DNA of 64,000 bases from Sphaerochaeta halotolerans (GTDB lineage: Bacteria > Spirochaetota > Spirochaetia > Sphaerochaetales > Sphaerochaetaceae): positions 1 to 64,000 of the forward strand of contig NZ_QUWK01000011.1 in assembly GCF_003429665.1 (NCBI RefSeq). Reading direction: 5' to 3'. Both the position numbers and the translations under genes were made by a program. The notes beneath the pieces were generated by a model. It saw nothing but the letters and a program-made list of their open reading frames with translations, was not told where the DNA came from and ran no database searches. Shown in pieces: positions 36,726 through 46,985 of the stretch (position 1 is its first letter; every line of letters begins with the position of its first letter).

Positions 36726-38684
36726 ATGGCAGAAAAACGATCATCGACAGGCAAGGTAACCACCCTTCATGGCTATATCGTCACCTCATCGGTCGATGCC
36801 GGCCGAATAGAGGAAATATCCCTACCTGCATTAGACAATAACTTTGTATTGGTCACCACCCGGGATATCCCCGGTACCAACCGCGTACGCGTCTTGGATG
36901 CCTCCACCCCTCTGCTCACCTCCTCTACCATTTCCTATTATCAACAACCCATCCTTGCTCTCTTTGGCTATGATACGGAATCTGTCCAGCTGAAAAGCAA
37001 GGAGATCAATATCTCCTACCAACTTCCCAGTCGGGAGGAACCCGCTCCTCAGCAGGAAGTAAAACCATTCTCCTACCAATTCGGCAACTTGGAATCAGCA
37101 ACCAAGGAGGAAGGATTGGAGGTCCTGGAGCGGACCTATCGCTATAGCGGCAGCAATTATGAGAGTAATACTCTCTCACGAATCAGTGTCGTGCTGGAAG
37201 ATGATATACTGCATATCACTACGCCAACACAATGGCCAAGCCATGTCAGGGAGACCGTGAGTGATGTAACCGGCATTCCCAAACGCCGCATTGTAATCCA
37301 TCGAGAACCTTTTTTTGCACCGCATGATGAGATGCTCATTACACCAAGTACCATGTGTGCTATCGCCTCTGTTGCCTGTCTCAAAGGCAACTGCCCTGTT
37401 GAAATTCTCCTCAATGCGGAAAGCTTCCGCCCCGATCTCACCATCAAGAGAAAGACCTGGTACTTCAAAGATGGTCGCGTTCAAGCTGAATCTATCCTGG
37501 TGGCAGTAGACCAAGGGAGTGTTTCAATGTTCAGCGATGAGATGGCAAACCAGCTCATTGCCGGCTTGGTGCCACTGTATCCGCTCATATCGCTGTCCAT
37601 CAGCATCACCTTCAATACCTCGCGAAGAAGACCAGCACATTTCTTTGGTGACCTAGGCTACAGCGATGCCCTCTGCTCTACCGAGACCCACTATAGCGCT
37701 TTGGCAAAACTCAGTGGGTACAATCCCCTAACCTGGCGATTGAAATTTGCCTCTGAGAGTTCCACTCACAGCCAGGTGATCCGCTCAGACAAATATGCAA
37801 AACTCAAGGAATTGATAGCTACCGTCAGTGATTCAAGTGACTTCCAAAGGAAAAATGCTGCTTATGAGATGCAGGCTCAAATGCGAGTCAAACTCTCAAC
37901 ATTCTTCAACTACAGCAGGGGTGTTGCCCTTGCCTGTGGTGCAGGTATCAGCGGCTTCAGCAGTGAGTGTCGTTCCCTACCACAGCAACCTGTACAGATT
38001 ACCCTCAAGCCAAACAACAAAGTCGAAGTAAACACTTCCTTCTATACCATTGGCTCGAGCGCTGAGATATGGAGGCAGATTATCAGTGAGGAGCTCCAGG
38101 TTGCAAAAAGTGACATCTCCTTTGTTGAGGAACAAAAAGAGATGCTTGACAGCGGCCCCTCTGTATTGTCCGCAAATAGCGGTAGAATGCCTCAGCAGAT
38201 TCAAAAGGCTTGCAATCAAATCAAGGAAAAACGGTTTGTCCAGCCGTTGCCCATCTGCGAGAGTGTACTCTCTCCTAAACAACCTGGCATGAAAGGTTCC
38301 ATGTTTCTCAGCAATAGCTGGGTAGCAACTGTCCTGGAACTAGAGATTGATTCGGTCACGTTGCGGCCCCTGGTAAGAAGGGTCTGGTGTGCAGTATCCC
38401 TTTCCAGGGTATTTGAGGAGCAGAGCCTGAGAAGCAAGATCCGCCACACGATTGTCACCACCCTCAGGGAAGCAGGAGCACTCCTGAGCCATAGCGATAC
38501 GTTTACTATCGAGATCACCATAAAGGATGAGGGACAGCAGATTTCCTCTTCAATCACCAGTGCTTTGAAAGGGGTAATCACCAGTGCGTTTGTCTCAGCC
38601 CTGGAACAAGCCCTCGGTTTTCCTGTTGGAAAAATCCCTGTAGATGGAAACACCCTGCTTGGAGCTCTGCGAGGTAATGTATGA
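36726..38684 (+). CDS. Xanthine-dehydrogenase-family large subunit with degenerate molybdopterin site
   Basis: 652-aa protein resembling the molybdopterin subunit of XDH/CO dehydrogenase enzymes. The N-terminal hammerhead domain is clear (TTRDIPGTN near 44-52, YYQQPILALFGYD near 71-83, INISYQLP). It is followed by TPTQWPSHVRETVSDVTGIP. Where the family has the cofactor loop GGGFGGK it reads HREPFFAPHDE (192-202). The RGFG-type arginine motif is also absent (HFFGDLGY), and no C-terminal GxGE is evident. It is ~100 aa shorter than usual. The next two genes encode the Fe-S and FAD partners, so a complex is expected, but classical Moco hydroxylase activity is doubtful. Confidence 0.75.
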   Translation: MAEKRSSTGKVTTLHGYIVTSSVDAGRIEEISLPALDNNFVLVTTRDIPGTNRVRVLDASTPLLTSSTISYYQQPILALFGYDTESVQLKSKEINISYQLPSREEPAPQQEVKPFSYQFGNLESATKEEGLEVLERTYRYSGSNYESNTLSRISVVLEDDILHITTPTQWPSHVRETVSDVTGIPKRRIVIHREPFFAPHDEMLITPSTMCAIASVACLKGNCPVEILLNAESFRPDLTIKRKTWYFKDGRVQAESILVAVDQGSVSMFSDEMANQLIAGLVPLYPLISLSISITFNTSRRRPAHFFGDLGYSDALCSTETHYSALAKLSGYNPLTWRLKFASESSTHSQVIRSDKYAKLKELIATVSDSSDFQRKNAAYEMQAQMRVKLSTFFNYSRGVALACGAGISGFSSECRSLPQQPVQITLKPNNKVEVNTSFYTIGSSAEIWRQIISEELQVAKSDISFVEEQKEMLDSGPSVLSANSGRMPQQIQKACNQIKEKRFVQPLPICESVLSPKQPGMKGSMFLSNSWVATVLELEIDSVTLRPLVRRVWCAVSLSRVFEEQSLRSKIRHTIVTTLREAGALLSHSDTFTIEITIKDEGQQISSSITSALKGVITSAFVSALEQALGFPVGKIPVDGNTLLGALRGNV

Positions 38685-39232
38685 AGATAGAATGCACTAT
38701 AGATGGGAAGGCTCTCTCTCTCTCGGTCAACTCAAACAAACCACTCTCGCTCATCCTCATGGAGGATGTGGGAATCAAGAGCATAAACAGCCATTGCAGG
38801 GGAAATGCCTGTGGAAACTGCATCGTCTTGCTTAATGATGAGGCTACCCTCTCCTGTGTCATCCCGGCGTTCCGCCTCAAGGATGCCACGGTTAAGACGT
38901 TTGACAGTTATCAGAAAACACGTCTGTACCGCGATATTGAGCGGGCTTACAAGGCTACAGGAAACACCCCGTGTCCCAATTGTTACGCATCCAAGACACT
39001 GATCATTGAATCTATCTTGCAAGAGATGACAAACAGCACCCGTACCAGGACATTTGGAAGAAACAATCTGTCTCTACCAGGAACTCAAAATGAAGATAAT
39101 TCCTTGAACAAGGAAGCTATTATTCAGGAACTCAGCCTGAATACTTGCCAGTGTATGGATATGGCTGAATTACTGCAAATTGTTGAAATTGCCCTAACCT
39201 ATAGGAGGCGAAAACGTGTACGAAGGCATTAG
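38681..39232 (+). CDS. 2Fe-2S subunit of the XDH-like complex
   Basis: 183-aa electron-transfer subunit. The plant-type cluster has C39-x4-C44-x2-C47-x11-C59. The second, all-helical cluster keeps its pairs C98-x2-C101 and C156-x-C158 (CQC). The linker between them is 54 residues instead of the usual ~31. All eight ligands are therefore conserved although the partner catalytic subunit is degenerate. It overlaps its neighbours by 4 and 17 bases, indicating tight translational coupling. Confidence 0.8.
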   Translation: MKIECTIDGKALSLSVNSNKPLSLILMEDVGIKSINSHCRGNACGNCIVLLNDEATLSCVIPAFRLKDATVKTFDSYQKTRLYRDIERAYKATGNTPCPNCYASKTLIIESILQEMTNSTRTRTFGRNNLSLPGTQNEDNSLNKEAIIQELSLNTCQCMDMAELLQIVEIALTYRRRKRVRRH

Positions 39233-40103
39233 GTCTCCTGTCATCCATACCCCCAAGACATTAAACGAATTTGCTACCATCGCCCACCGCTATCCCCAAG
39301 CCGTCATCTGGGGAGGTGGTACCTATTTGATGAGCCGAAAGGATTATTATCCAAGTGAGATCAAGGATGGCATCATCAATCTTGGGGAGTTGGATGAACT
39401 GAAGCGAATCACCAGAAATGATCGCTTCGTTGAAATCGGGGCCATGGTCACCGCAAGTCAGTTGTTGTATGCAGGAAAACTGGTCCTCCCTGAAATTCTC
39501 CAGAAGACACTGCAAAGCCAAGCCTCTCAGATTGTGAGGAGGCAGACCACCATAGGGGGAAGTCTGTGTGTTCCAGATATTCGCTTGGGGTTATCCACCA
39601 CGCTTGCTATTCTCGACGCAAATGCCGAAGTAAAGTACTACCAAGGGGGAAAGACAACCACTCATTGGATCCCGATTGCGAAGCTCTATGACAAAAGCGG
39701 AAACCTGTTGCTTGGCCCGCAGAAAGCCCTGCTGACAAGAATTCGCATTGGCTTGGAATATGGTGATTTCCAACGGTTCATTATTGTTGAAGACCCTATC
39801 CGAAATACTGATGAATGTGTTATAGTTGCCTTTCAAGCAACCCGTGCACAAAACACCATTTCCAAGGTACAATTTTGCACAACCTTCCCAAACAAGGCCT
39901 ATCATATCAGCAAGGACCTTGTTTCGAAATTGTCGGGACAGACCCTCCCGATTCATCCAGAACGGGTCAATACGCTCTCTTATGAGCTGGTATCTGAATT
40001 GAGAAAAATGCAGGGAGCGATTAGCGAACTACAGCTTGAGCGTGCCAGGAGAATCTTCGAATCCTTCTTGCATGAACTCAATGCCCAAACGTTCTCCTCC
40101 TGA
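39216..40103 (+). CDS. FAD-binding subunit of the XDH-like complex
   Basis: 295-aa CoxM/XdhB-type flavoprotein. The FAD-binding loop GGGTYLMSRK lies at residues 33-42 (family: GGGTDL), and the second motif TTIGGSLCVPDIRLG lies near 112-126, where FAD contacts are made. The C-terminal CO_deh_flav_C domain is present but divergent. The gene ends 18 bases before the dnaE start, so dnaE may be expressed from the same transcript. Confidence 0.78.
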   Translation: MYEGIRSPVIHTPKTLNEFATIAHRYPQAVIWGGGTYLMSRKDYYPSEIKDGIINLGELDELKRITRNDRFVEIGAMVTASQLLYAGKLVLPEILQKTLQSQASQIVRRQTTIGGSLCVPDIRLGLSTTLAILDANAEVKYYQGGKTTTHWIPIAKLYDKSGNLLLGPQKALLTRIRIGLEYGDFQRFIIVEDPIRNTDECVIVAFQATRAQNTISKVQFCTTFPNKAYHISKDLVSKLSGQTLPIHPERVNTLSYELVSELRKMQGAISELQLERARRIFESFLHELNAQTFSS

Positions 40104-40121
40104 TGCTTGGAGCATATGTAC

Positions 40122-43100
40122 ATGGCTGAGTCTGAACGAGAGTACACCGAGATGCAGAGTAATTTCATCCACCTGCACAACCATACCGATTTTTCCCTGC
40201 TTGATGGAGCAGCCCCGATTCCTCGCTATATGGCAAAGGCCAAAGAATTGGGAATGAAGAGTCTTGCCATCACTGATCATGGGAACATGTTCGGGGCCCT
40301 CCGTTTTTATTACGCTGCAAAGGATGCTGGGATTAACCCAATCATTGGTTGTGAGTTCTATTGCAACCCAAAGGGCCATACAGAACGTCCTCTTCCAGGA
40401 GGGAAGAAGACCAGCCAGTACCACCTCATTCTCCTTGCGATGAATGAGAAGGGGTACCATAACCTGATGGAACTCAACTCGATTTCCTATACTGAAGGGT
40501 TCTATTTCAAGCCACGAATTGATGACGAGTTACTCATCGAACACAATGAAGGGTTGATCTGCCTCTCAGCCTGTCTTGGCGGAGAGATTCTGCAACATCT
40601 GCTCAATGACCAGTATGATCTGGCAAAGGAGAGGGCACAGTGGTTTGCCTCTGTCTTCGATGACGGGCGCTACTACTTGGAGATGCAGGACCACGGACTA
40701 CCGGAACAGAAGAAAACCAATCCCTTGCTGAAACAGATCAGTGATGAGACAGGCATACCCTTGGTCTGTACGAATGACATCCATTATATCGAGAAGAGTG
40801 ATGCCAACGCACAGGATCTCCTGCTTTGTGTTGGCACCAACTCCAAGAAAAATGACCCGAACAGGATGCGTTTCCCCAACCAAGAGTTCTACATGAAGAG
40901 TGAGCAAGAGATGCGTGAACTCTTCAAATGGTGTCCCCAAGCGATTGAAAACACTGCCAAGATTGCTGAACGCTGCAATCTAGAGATCCACTTCCCGGGT
41001 CCTCTGCTCCCCAACTTTGAAGTTCCTCCCGGCTTTCGTGACACTGCAGAGTATCTCCGCCATCTCTCCAACGAGGGACTGAAGAAACGCTATGAAACGA
41101 TAACCGAGGATTTGCAAAAACGTCTGGACTACGAACTTGATATCATCACCAAGATGCAATTCGAAGGCTATTTCCTCATTGTCATGGATTACATCCAGTG
41201 GGCAAAGAACCATGACATTCCCGTCGGACCTGGGCGCGGATCAGGTGCAGGGTCGCTTGTTGCTTACTCCCTGGGCATAACCGATGTCGACCCAATCAAA
41301 TACAACCTGCTTTTCGAACGATTCCTCAATCCTGAACGGGTTAGCATGCCTGACTTCGATATTGATTTCTGCTATGAGCGAAGGCAGGAAGTCATCAACT
41401 ATGTCACCGAGCATTACGGGACCGAACGAGTCGCCCAGATAGCCACCTTTGGAACCCTGAAAGCAAAGGCTGTGGTGAAAGACGTCGCCAGGGTATTGGA
41501 TATCCCCTTCGAGGAATCAAACAATATCTGCAAACTCATCCCCGATGACCCAAAGATGAATTTGACAAAGGCCTTCGCCCAGAACAACGAATTGGCTGAG
41601 CTGGAGAAAAAGGGAGGTGTTTACGCAGAACTCTTTGATGCAGCACGGAGGCTTGAGGGGTTGAACCGTCATACATCCACCCACGCAGCAGGGGTGGTTA
41701 TTGGCAAAGAGAATCTACTCAACTATGTCCCACTCTACCGTGATGCAAAAACAGGTGCCATCTCCACCCAATACTCAATGGATTTGATTGAGGAGTGTGG
41801 GCTGGTAAAGATGGACTTCCTGGGACTCAAGACACTGACCTTGATCAAGCATACCGAGGACTTGATTAAGAAGAAGGACCCCTCCTTCAATGCAAGTAAA
41901 ATCGATGAACAAGACGAAAAGACTTTTGCCATGCTTGGCAGAGGCGAAAGCAATGCTGTATTCCAGTTTGAAAGCCAGGGGATGCAGAACATCCTCAAGG
42001 AAGCAAAACCCAATGACATAGAAGACCTGGTCGCATTGAACGCCCTCTATCGCCCCGGACCAATGGCTTACATACCGCAGTTCATCAACTGTAAACTTGG
42101 AAAACAACCCATAACCTATGCGAACCCTGAACTGGAAGAAGAACTGAAAACCACTTACGGAGTCATCGTCTACCAGGAACAGGTAATGAAGGTAGCCCAG
42201 ATTATTGCCGGCTACTCGCTGGGCAATGCTGATATCCTCAGGCGTATCATGGGGAAGAAGAAAGTCGCAGCCTTGGAAAAGGAGAAGGTGAAGTTCATTG
42301 CAGGGGCAAAAGCCCTTGGAAGAACCGAACAACATGCCATCGAGATTTTCGAGATGTTGGAACCTTTTGCGGGGTATGGATTCAACAAAAGCCATGCTGT
42401 GGCCTACTCTGTGGTTGCCTACCAGACCGCATACCTAAAAGCAAACTATCCCTCTGAATTCTGGGCTGCCAACCTCACCAATGAGATGGGCAATCCAGAT
42501 AAGTTCAGTGAGTATTTACAGGTCGCAAAAGATAATGGACTGGAAATTCTTCCTCCTTCGATCAACTACTCCGACAAACACTTCTCTGTTGTGGAGGGAA
42601 AGATCGTCTATGGACTTGCAGGCATCAAGAATGTTGGAGAAGGAATCGTTGAACTTATCGTAAAGGAACGGGAAGAAAACGGGCCGTACAAAGACTTGCT
42701 TGACTTCCTCACCCGCCTGGATACCAAGGCAATGAATACCAAGCTTCTGGAATCCCTGATCAAGGCAGGAGCCTTCGATACATTGGGAACCAACCGCCCC
42801 ACCCTGCTGGAAAATCTTAGCGATGCTATCACCTATGTACAGAAACGAAAAGAAGCTACTGCATTTGGGCAGATATCGCTCTTCGATGAGGAAACAGAGG
42901 CAGCCATGGAGACATTTTCCATGCGCGAGGTGCCTGACTGGAACCTTCCCGAAAAGCTGGAAATGGAAAAAGGATTGCTCGGGTTCTACATCTCTGGACA
43001 CCCCTTGGATGCTTTCAACCAAGCAATTGCACAACGAGTGACGGTGAATACCGCTAAGTTGGAACAGGTGCCCTTCGGCCGGCAGGTTAACATCATTGCC

Positions 43101-43589
43101 ATGGTCACAGGTATCAGGCCATTCACCACCCAAAAGGGCAGTGTTATGGGCTTCCTGCAACTCACCGACAAGAATGCGACCTTCGACGCAACGCTCTTCC
43201 CAAAAACCTACGAACAGTATCGAGACATCCTCAAGGTGGATGGCATCTATGGATTTGTGGGGAAATTTGACAACTCCCGAGGCAATGATAAGATTTCTTA
43301 TCTCATCGAACAAATTTTCGTTGATCCGAACCAGCTCTCCCCGGTGGCGGTAAGCAGATGCCATATTGAACTGGAGAAATCTTTCTGCAACAATGAACAC
43401 ATCACACAGCTTAGGGACCTTTGCCTCTCCTATGGTGGGTCCTGCTCCCTCCTGCTCCACTTCAAGGAAGAGGGAGAAGCGTCCCCACTCAGTATTGCCT
43501 GTGGTAGAGAGTTCAGTGTACGCTATTGTGACGAATTAGTGGAAGCAACAAAGAAAAATCCTGCTATCTTGCATATTTGGTTCGACTAA
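40122..43589 (+). CDS. dnaE: DNA polymerase III alpha subunit
   Basis: Replicative polymerase of 1155 aa. The N-terminal PHP domain is intact (HLHNHTDFSLLDG, ITDHGNMFG). The active site has GRGSGAGSLVAYSLGITDVDP and the catalytic Asp pair in PDFDIDF near residue 405. The fingers, tandem HhH and OB domains follow. The ATG at 40122 is preferred because GGAG lies 9 bases upstream; TTG 40107 and ATG 40116 are alternatives. Confidence 0.96.
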   Translation: MAESEREYTEMQSNFIHLHNHTDFSLLDGAAPIPRYMAKAKELGMKSLAITDHGNMFGALRFYYAAKDAGINPIIGCEFYCNPKGHTERPLPGGKKTSQYHLILLAMNEKGYHNLMELNSISYTEGFYFKPRIDDELLIEHNEGLICLSACLGGEILQHLLNDQYDLAKERAQWFASVFDDGRYYLEMQDHGLPEQKKTNPLLKQISDETGIPLVCTNDIHYIEKSDANAQDLLLCVGTNSKKNDPNRMRFPNQEFYMKSEQEMRELFKWCPQAIENTAKIAERCNLEIHFPGPLLPNFEVPPGFRDTAEYLRHLSNEGLKKRYETITEDLQKRLDYELDIITKMQFEGYFLIVMDYIQWAKNHDIPVGPGRGSGAGSLVAYSLGITDVDPIKYNLLFERFLNPERVSMPDFDIDFCYERRQEVINYVTEHYGTERVAQIATFGTLKAKAVVKDVARVLDIPFEESNNICKLIPDDPKMNLTKAFAQNNELAELEKKGGVYAELFDAARRLEGLNRHTSTHAAGVVIGKENLLNYVPLYRDAKTGAISTQYSMDLIEECGLVKMDFLGLKTLTLIKHTEDLIKKKDPSFNASKIDEQDEKTFAMLGRGESNAVFQFESQGMQNILKEAKPNDIEDLVALNALYRPGPMAYIPQFINCKLGKQPITYANPELEEELKTTYGVIVYQEQVMKVAQIIAGYSLGNADILRRIMGKKKVAALEKEKVKFIAGAKALGRTEQHAIEIFEMLEPFAGYGFNKSHAVAYSVVAYQTAYLKANYPSEFWAANLTNEMGNPDKFSEYLQVAKDNGLEILPPSINYSDKHFSVVEGKIVYGLAGIKNVGEGIVELIVKEREENGPYKDLLDFLTRLDTKAMNTKLLESLIKAGAFDTLGTNRPTLLENLSDAITYVQKRKEATAFGQISLFDEETEAAMETFSMREVPDWNLPEKLEMEKGLLGFYISGHPLDAFNQAIAQRVTVNTAKLEQVPFGRQVNIIAMVTGIRPFTTQKGSVMGFLQLTDKNATFDATLFPKTYEQYRDILKVDGIYGFVGKFDNSRGNDKISYLIEQIFVDPNQLSPVAVSRCHIELEKSFCNNEHITQLRDLCLSYGGSCSLLLHFKEEGEASPLSIACGREFSVRYCDELVEATKKNPAILHIWFD

Positions 43590-43628
43590 CGGCAAAAAGT
43601 TCGGTATCTTACTAGGTGGAGGAACGCG

Positions 43629-44282
43629 ATGAACCAAACCTATTACGAAAGTGGTATGACAGCAACAGCTGGAGGGAATGTCTTGATGAGCATCGCCTCG
43701 ATTGCAGCAAGCTTGCTCTCATTCTACTCCTTATTGATCTGGCTCAGGATCATCCTCACCTGGATCAGGGTACCTGGACAAACACGAGAAAACCCACTTG
43801 CCTACTATATCGGCAAGATTGTTGACCCCTATCTCTCTTGGTTCAGGGGAATCTCAAGCCTCAGGCGCAGCCATATCGACCTTACCCCGCTGGTTGCCCT
43901 GGCAGTCCTTTCGGTTGTGCAATCCATGCTCCGCCTCTATGGTGCCTATGGAACCATTACCGTGGGTATGGTTGTTGCCTTGATCCTCCAGACACTCTGG
44001 TCTTATTTGGTAAGCCCAATTTTTTGGTTCTTAATCATTCTTTTGGGCATCCGGCTCTTTTTGTGCTATAAGCGGAGTGCAAAAACCATCAGTTACATAA
44101 CTATGTTGGATTCCTTGATCGGTGGTGTTTTGAACTGGGTCCAGAGAATCTTCTACCACAAGCGTGCAATCAACGACCGACAGCTTGTCACCACAGCTCT
44201 GGTCTTTTTCATCGTTCTCTATATTGCTGCATCATTCGCACTTAGGTTCCTGTTGAACTTCTTTGGGACGCTCTCTTTCTAA
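43629..44282 (+). CDS. YggT family membrane protein
   Basis: 217-aa protein with two YggT repeats, each a pair of TM helices around the motif W..I..P....NP (LRIILTWIRVPGQ..NPLAYYIGKIVDPYLSWFR near 40-75). Single-repeat YggT proteins are ~95 aa, so this is the doubled form. GGAGG ribosome site. Role in other bacteria is in envelope, osmotic or division functions and is poorly defined. Confidence 0.85.
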   Translation: MNQTYYESGMTATAGGNVLMSIASIAASLLSFYSLLIWLRIILTWIRVPGQTRENPLAYYIGKIVDPYLSWFRGISSLRRSHIDLTPLVALAVLSVVQSMLRLYGAYGTITVGMVVALILQTLWSYLVSPIFWFLIILLGIRLFLCYKRSAKTISYITMLDSLIGGVLNWVQRIFYHKRAINDRQLVTTALVFFIVLYIAASFALRFLLNFFGTLSF

Positions 44283-44285
44283 GCC

Positions 44286-46373
44286 ATGGAGTTTTTGAGG
44301 AACCTGCAACGCCCCATCACCACCTTGAGTGGAGTGGGACCTGCTGCAAAGACCTCCTATGCTGAAATGGGAATCACTACATTCAGTGACCTCTTGCTGC
44401 TCTCTCCTAGAACCTGGGAAGACCGTAGCAGGGTCCATCCCTTGGGAAGCACCCAGGACAACCAGATGGCGAACACCCTGGTCGAAGTGCTCTCTCATTC
44501 CTACTTTGGGATGCGAACGGGTAAGAAACGGACCCTAAAAATTATGGTACGGGATGTCTCGGGCCAGGGAGATGGTCGTTTGAGCTTACTCTGCTTTGGC
44601 CGGAATTTCCTGGAAAAGACAATACAGATCGGCAGAATCTACTACCTCTATGGAACTGTAAGCAGGCATCATGGAGAACTGCAGTGCTCCCAATTTGAAT
44701 TGTATCCAGCAACCGAAGATGGTGACTTTCCCAGGCAGTTTGGCAAGATTCTTCCCATCTACCCCTTGCGAGGCTCCTTGAGTCAGCGTTTGATCAGGAA
44801 GAATATCCAGGAGATTCTGAAAAGTGTTAACCACTTCCATGATGAGTTACCTGAAAGTCTGCAAGAAAAATACCAGCTACTCTCTACTGATGAGGCAATT
44901 CGAAGCTACCACTTTCCGCCAACCATAGAGCTCCTGAATCAGGCACGAAAGACCCTTGCTTTCACTGAACTCTTCTACCTCCAGCTTATAGTACGCAGGC
45001 ACAAGGGCCTGCAACAACGACTCGCCAGTCAGGGCCCGAGCATTCCCACCAAACTTGAACTGCACTTTATGGAGCAGCTTCCCTTCAGTCTGACAAAAGA
45101 TCAGATGACCAGCTTGAAAGAGATCAGGGAAGATCTTGATGGGGAGTTGCCGATGAACCGGCTTCTCCAAGGAGATGTTGGTAGTGGTAAAACCCTTGTA
45201 GCCTGGATCAGTGCCCTCCATGTACTTTCCCATGGTGCCCAAGTTGCATTCATGGCTCCAACGGAGCTGTTGGCACGCCAACATGCAGAGTCAGCAGCAA
45301 GCCTGCTTGGAGATTTGGGAATCCGCCTCGCTTTTCTCACCGGTTCAGTGAAAAACAAGGAAAGACGCCTATTGCTCAAGGCGATAGCGGAAGGGCAAGT
45401 AGACATCATCATTGGCACCCATGCACTTTTCTCTGCTGAGGTCAGCTTCAAGAACCTGGCGTATGTCATCATCGATGAACAACATCGATTCGGTGTGGAA
45501 CAACGGCTCGCATTGACACAGAAAGGGACAGTCCCTGATGTGTTGCTGATGACAGCCACCCCGATTCCCCGCACGCTTTCCCTTACGGTTTTTGGAAATC
45601 TCAATGTTTCCACCTTGAGGACCATGCCACCAGGAAGAAAGCCTGTAATCACCCACCTGGTCAATGAACAAAGTCGAAGGCGGATGTACCAAGCTGTAGG
45701 GGTCGAATTCAAGCGAGGTCACCAAGCATACTTCGTCTACCCAAGAATTGATGACAGTGGACAGAGTGACCTGAGAGATGTCATCTCGATGTATGATTTT
45801 CTCAAACAAGAGTATCCTGATGTACCCTCTGAGCTGATCCATAGCAAACTTGATGAAGAAGAAAAAGTCACAATCCTTAAAAACTACCAAGCTGGAAAAA
45901 TTGGGTATCTGGTCTCCACCAGTGTTGTCGAGGTCGGAATCGACATTCCCAATGCAACTTGCATGATCATTGAACATGCAGAGCGCTTTGGGCTCTCCGC
46001 CCTTCACCAGCTGAGAGGAAGGGTCGGCCGCTCTGAGCTGCAATCCTACTGTTTCCTCGTCTTCTCAAATGAGTTGACCGATGAAGCAAAGCAACGTCTC
46101 AAGGTCATGAAGGAATCGAATGATGGGTTTTATATTGCTGAGCAGGACCTCTTGATCAGGGGGCCTGGAGAGTTGACCGGAACCAAACAGTCAGGGTACC
46201 TCAAGCTCGCCTACGCATCCTTAACCGATGATCTCCCCCTCATCGAGATTGCAAGAGAGGAAGCAGACCTCATCCTTACCACCGATCCAGGGCTTCTTGC
46301 CCCGCCGCTTGCAAGTATCAGGGAAGTACTTCGCCACGCTCCACCCTTTACCGCGGAAGGAAGTGAGGCGTAA
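44286..46373 (+). CDS. recG: ATP-dependent DNA helicase RecG
   Basis: Branch-migrating helicase for stalled forks, 695 aa. The N-terminal wedge/OB domain (residues 1-240) is followed by helicase motifs: GDVGSGKT (Walker A, near 295), DEQHRFGVEQR (motif II), TATPIPRTL (motif III), and RGRVGRSELQSYC (motif VI). All are intact. It starts 3 bases after the yggT stop. Confidence 0.96.
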   Translation: MEFLRNLQRPITTLSGVGPAAKTSYAEMGITTFSDLLLLSPRTWEDRSRVHPLGSTQDNQMANTLVEVLSHSYFGMRTGKKRTLKIMVRDVSGQGDGRLSLLCFGRNFLEKTIQIGRIYYLYGTVSRHHGELQCSQFELYPATEDGDFPRQFGKILPIYPLRGSLSQRLIRKNIQEILKSVNHFHDELPESLQEKYQLLSTDEAIRSYHFPPTIELLNQARKTLAFTELFYLQLIVRRHKGLQQRLASQGPSIPTKLELHFMEQLPFSLTKDQMTSLKEIREDLDGELPMNRLLQGDVGSGKTLVAWISALHVLSHGAQVAFMAPTELLARQHAESAASLLGDLGIRLAFLTGSVKNKERRLLLKAIAEGQVDIIIGTHALFSAEVSFKNLAYVIIDEQHRFGVEQRLALTQKGTVPDVLLMTATPIPRTLSLTVFGNLNVSTLRTMPPGRKPVITHLVNEQSRRRMYQAVGVEFKRGHQAYFVYPRIDDSGQSDLRDVISMYDFLKQEYPDVPSELIHSKLDEEEKVTILKNYQAGKIGYLVSTSVVEVGIDIPNATCMIIEHAERFGLSALHQLRGRVGRSELQSYCFLVFSNELTDEAKQRLKVMKESNDGFYIAEQDLLIRGPGELTGTKQSGYLKLAYASLTDDLPLIEIAREEADLILTTDPGLLAPPLASIREVLRHAPPFTAEGSEA

Positions 46374-46424
46374 CTTGCACATTTCTACACAATTACCTAT
46401 CATCAATCCCATGAGGCATAGAAT

Positions 46425-46985
46425 ATGAGAATTACCGGAGGAATCTATCGGGGGAGGACCGTCGCGTGTCCGCCAGGTATCATCAGACCTGCCATGGACA
46501 TGATGAGGGAGTCTCTCTTCTCAATCCTGGGAAATCTGGAAGGAAAAACCTGGCTGGATCTATTCACCGGGAGCGGCTGCGTCGGTATCGAGGCAGCGAG
46601 CCGGGGTGCAGGCTTGGTTCACTTGGTGGAAAAAGACCGGCAGAAAAAGGCCACCATCCTGGATAATATCAGCATGGTGGAGAGCGAAATCAAGCTCTTT
46701 ATGGCTGACGTCAGACGCTTTATCCCTACGGCAAAAATGCAGTACGACATTGTGTATGCAGATCCTCCCTTTCCAATGCAAGGCAAGGTTGACCTGGCAA
46801 AGGCAGTGGATACACAAAAACTGCTTAGTTCTGGAGGCTTGTTCATCATACATTACCCATCAGAAGAAAAGAAACAGTGGCCAGAAGCGATAGGTGCCTT
46901 GGTCTGTTATGATGAGCGAAAATATGGAAGAAGTACACTACGATTCTATCGGAACACCACGGGGGAGGAACAAGCAAATGTATGA
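46425..46985 (+). CDS. rsmD: 16S rRNA (guanine966-N2)-methyltransferase
   Basis: 186-aa SAM-dependent enzyme. SAM-binding loop DLFTGSGCVGIEAASRGA near residues 46-63; catalytic motif IV DPPF near 112. The N-terminal RITGGIYRGR matches RsmD. It overlaps the thioesterase by 8 bases. Confidence 0.92.
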   Translation: MRITGGIYRGRTVACPPGIIRPAMDMMRESLFSILGNLEGKTWLDLFTGSGCVGIEAASRGAGLVHLVEKDRQKKATILDNISMVESEIKLFMADVRRFIPTAKMQYDIVYADPPFPMQGKVDLAKAVDTQKLLSSGGLFIIHYPSEEKKQWPEAIGALVCYDERKYGRSTLRFYRNTTGEEQANV

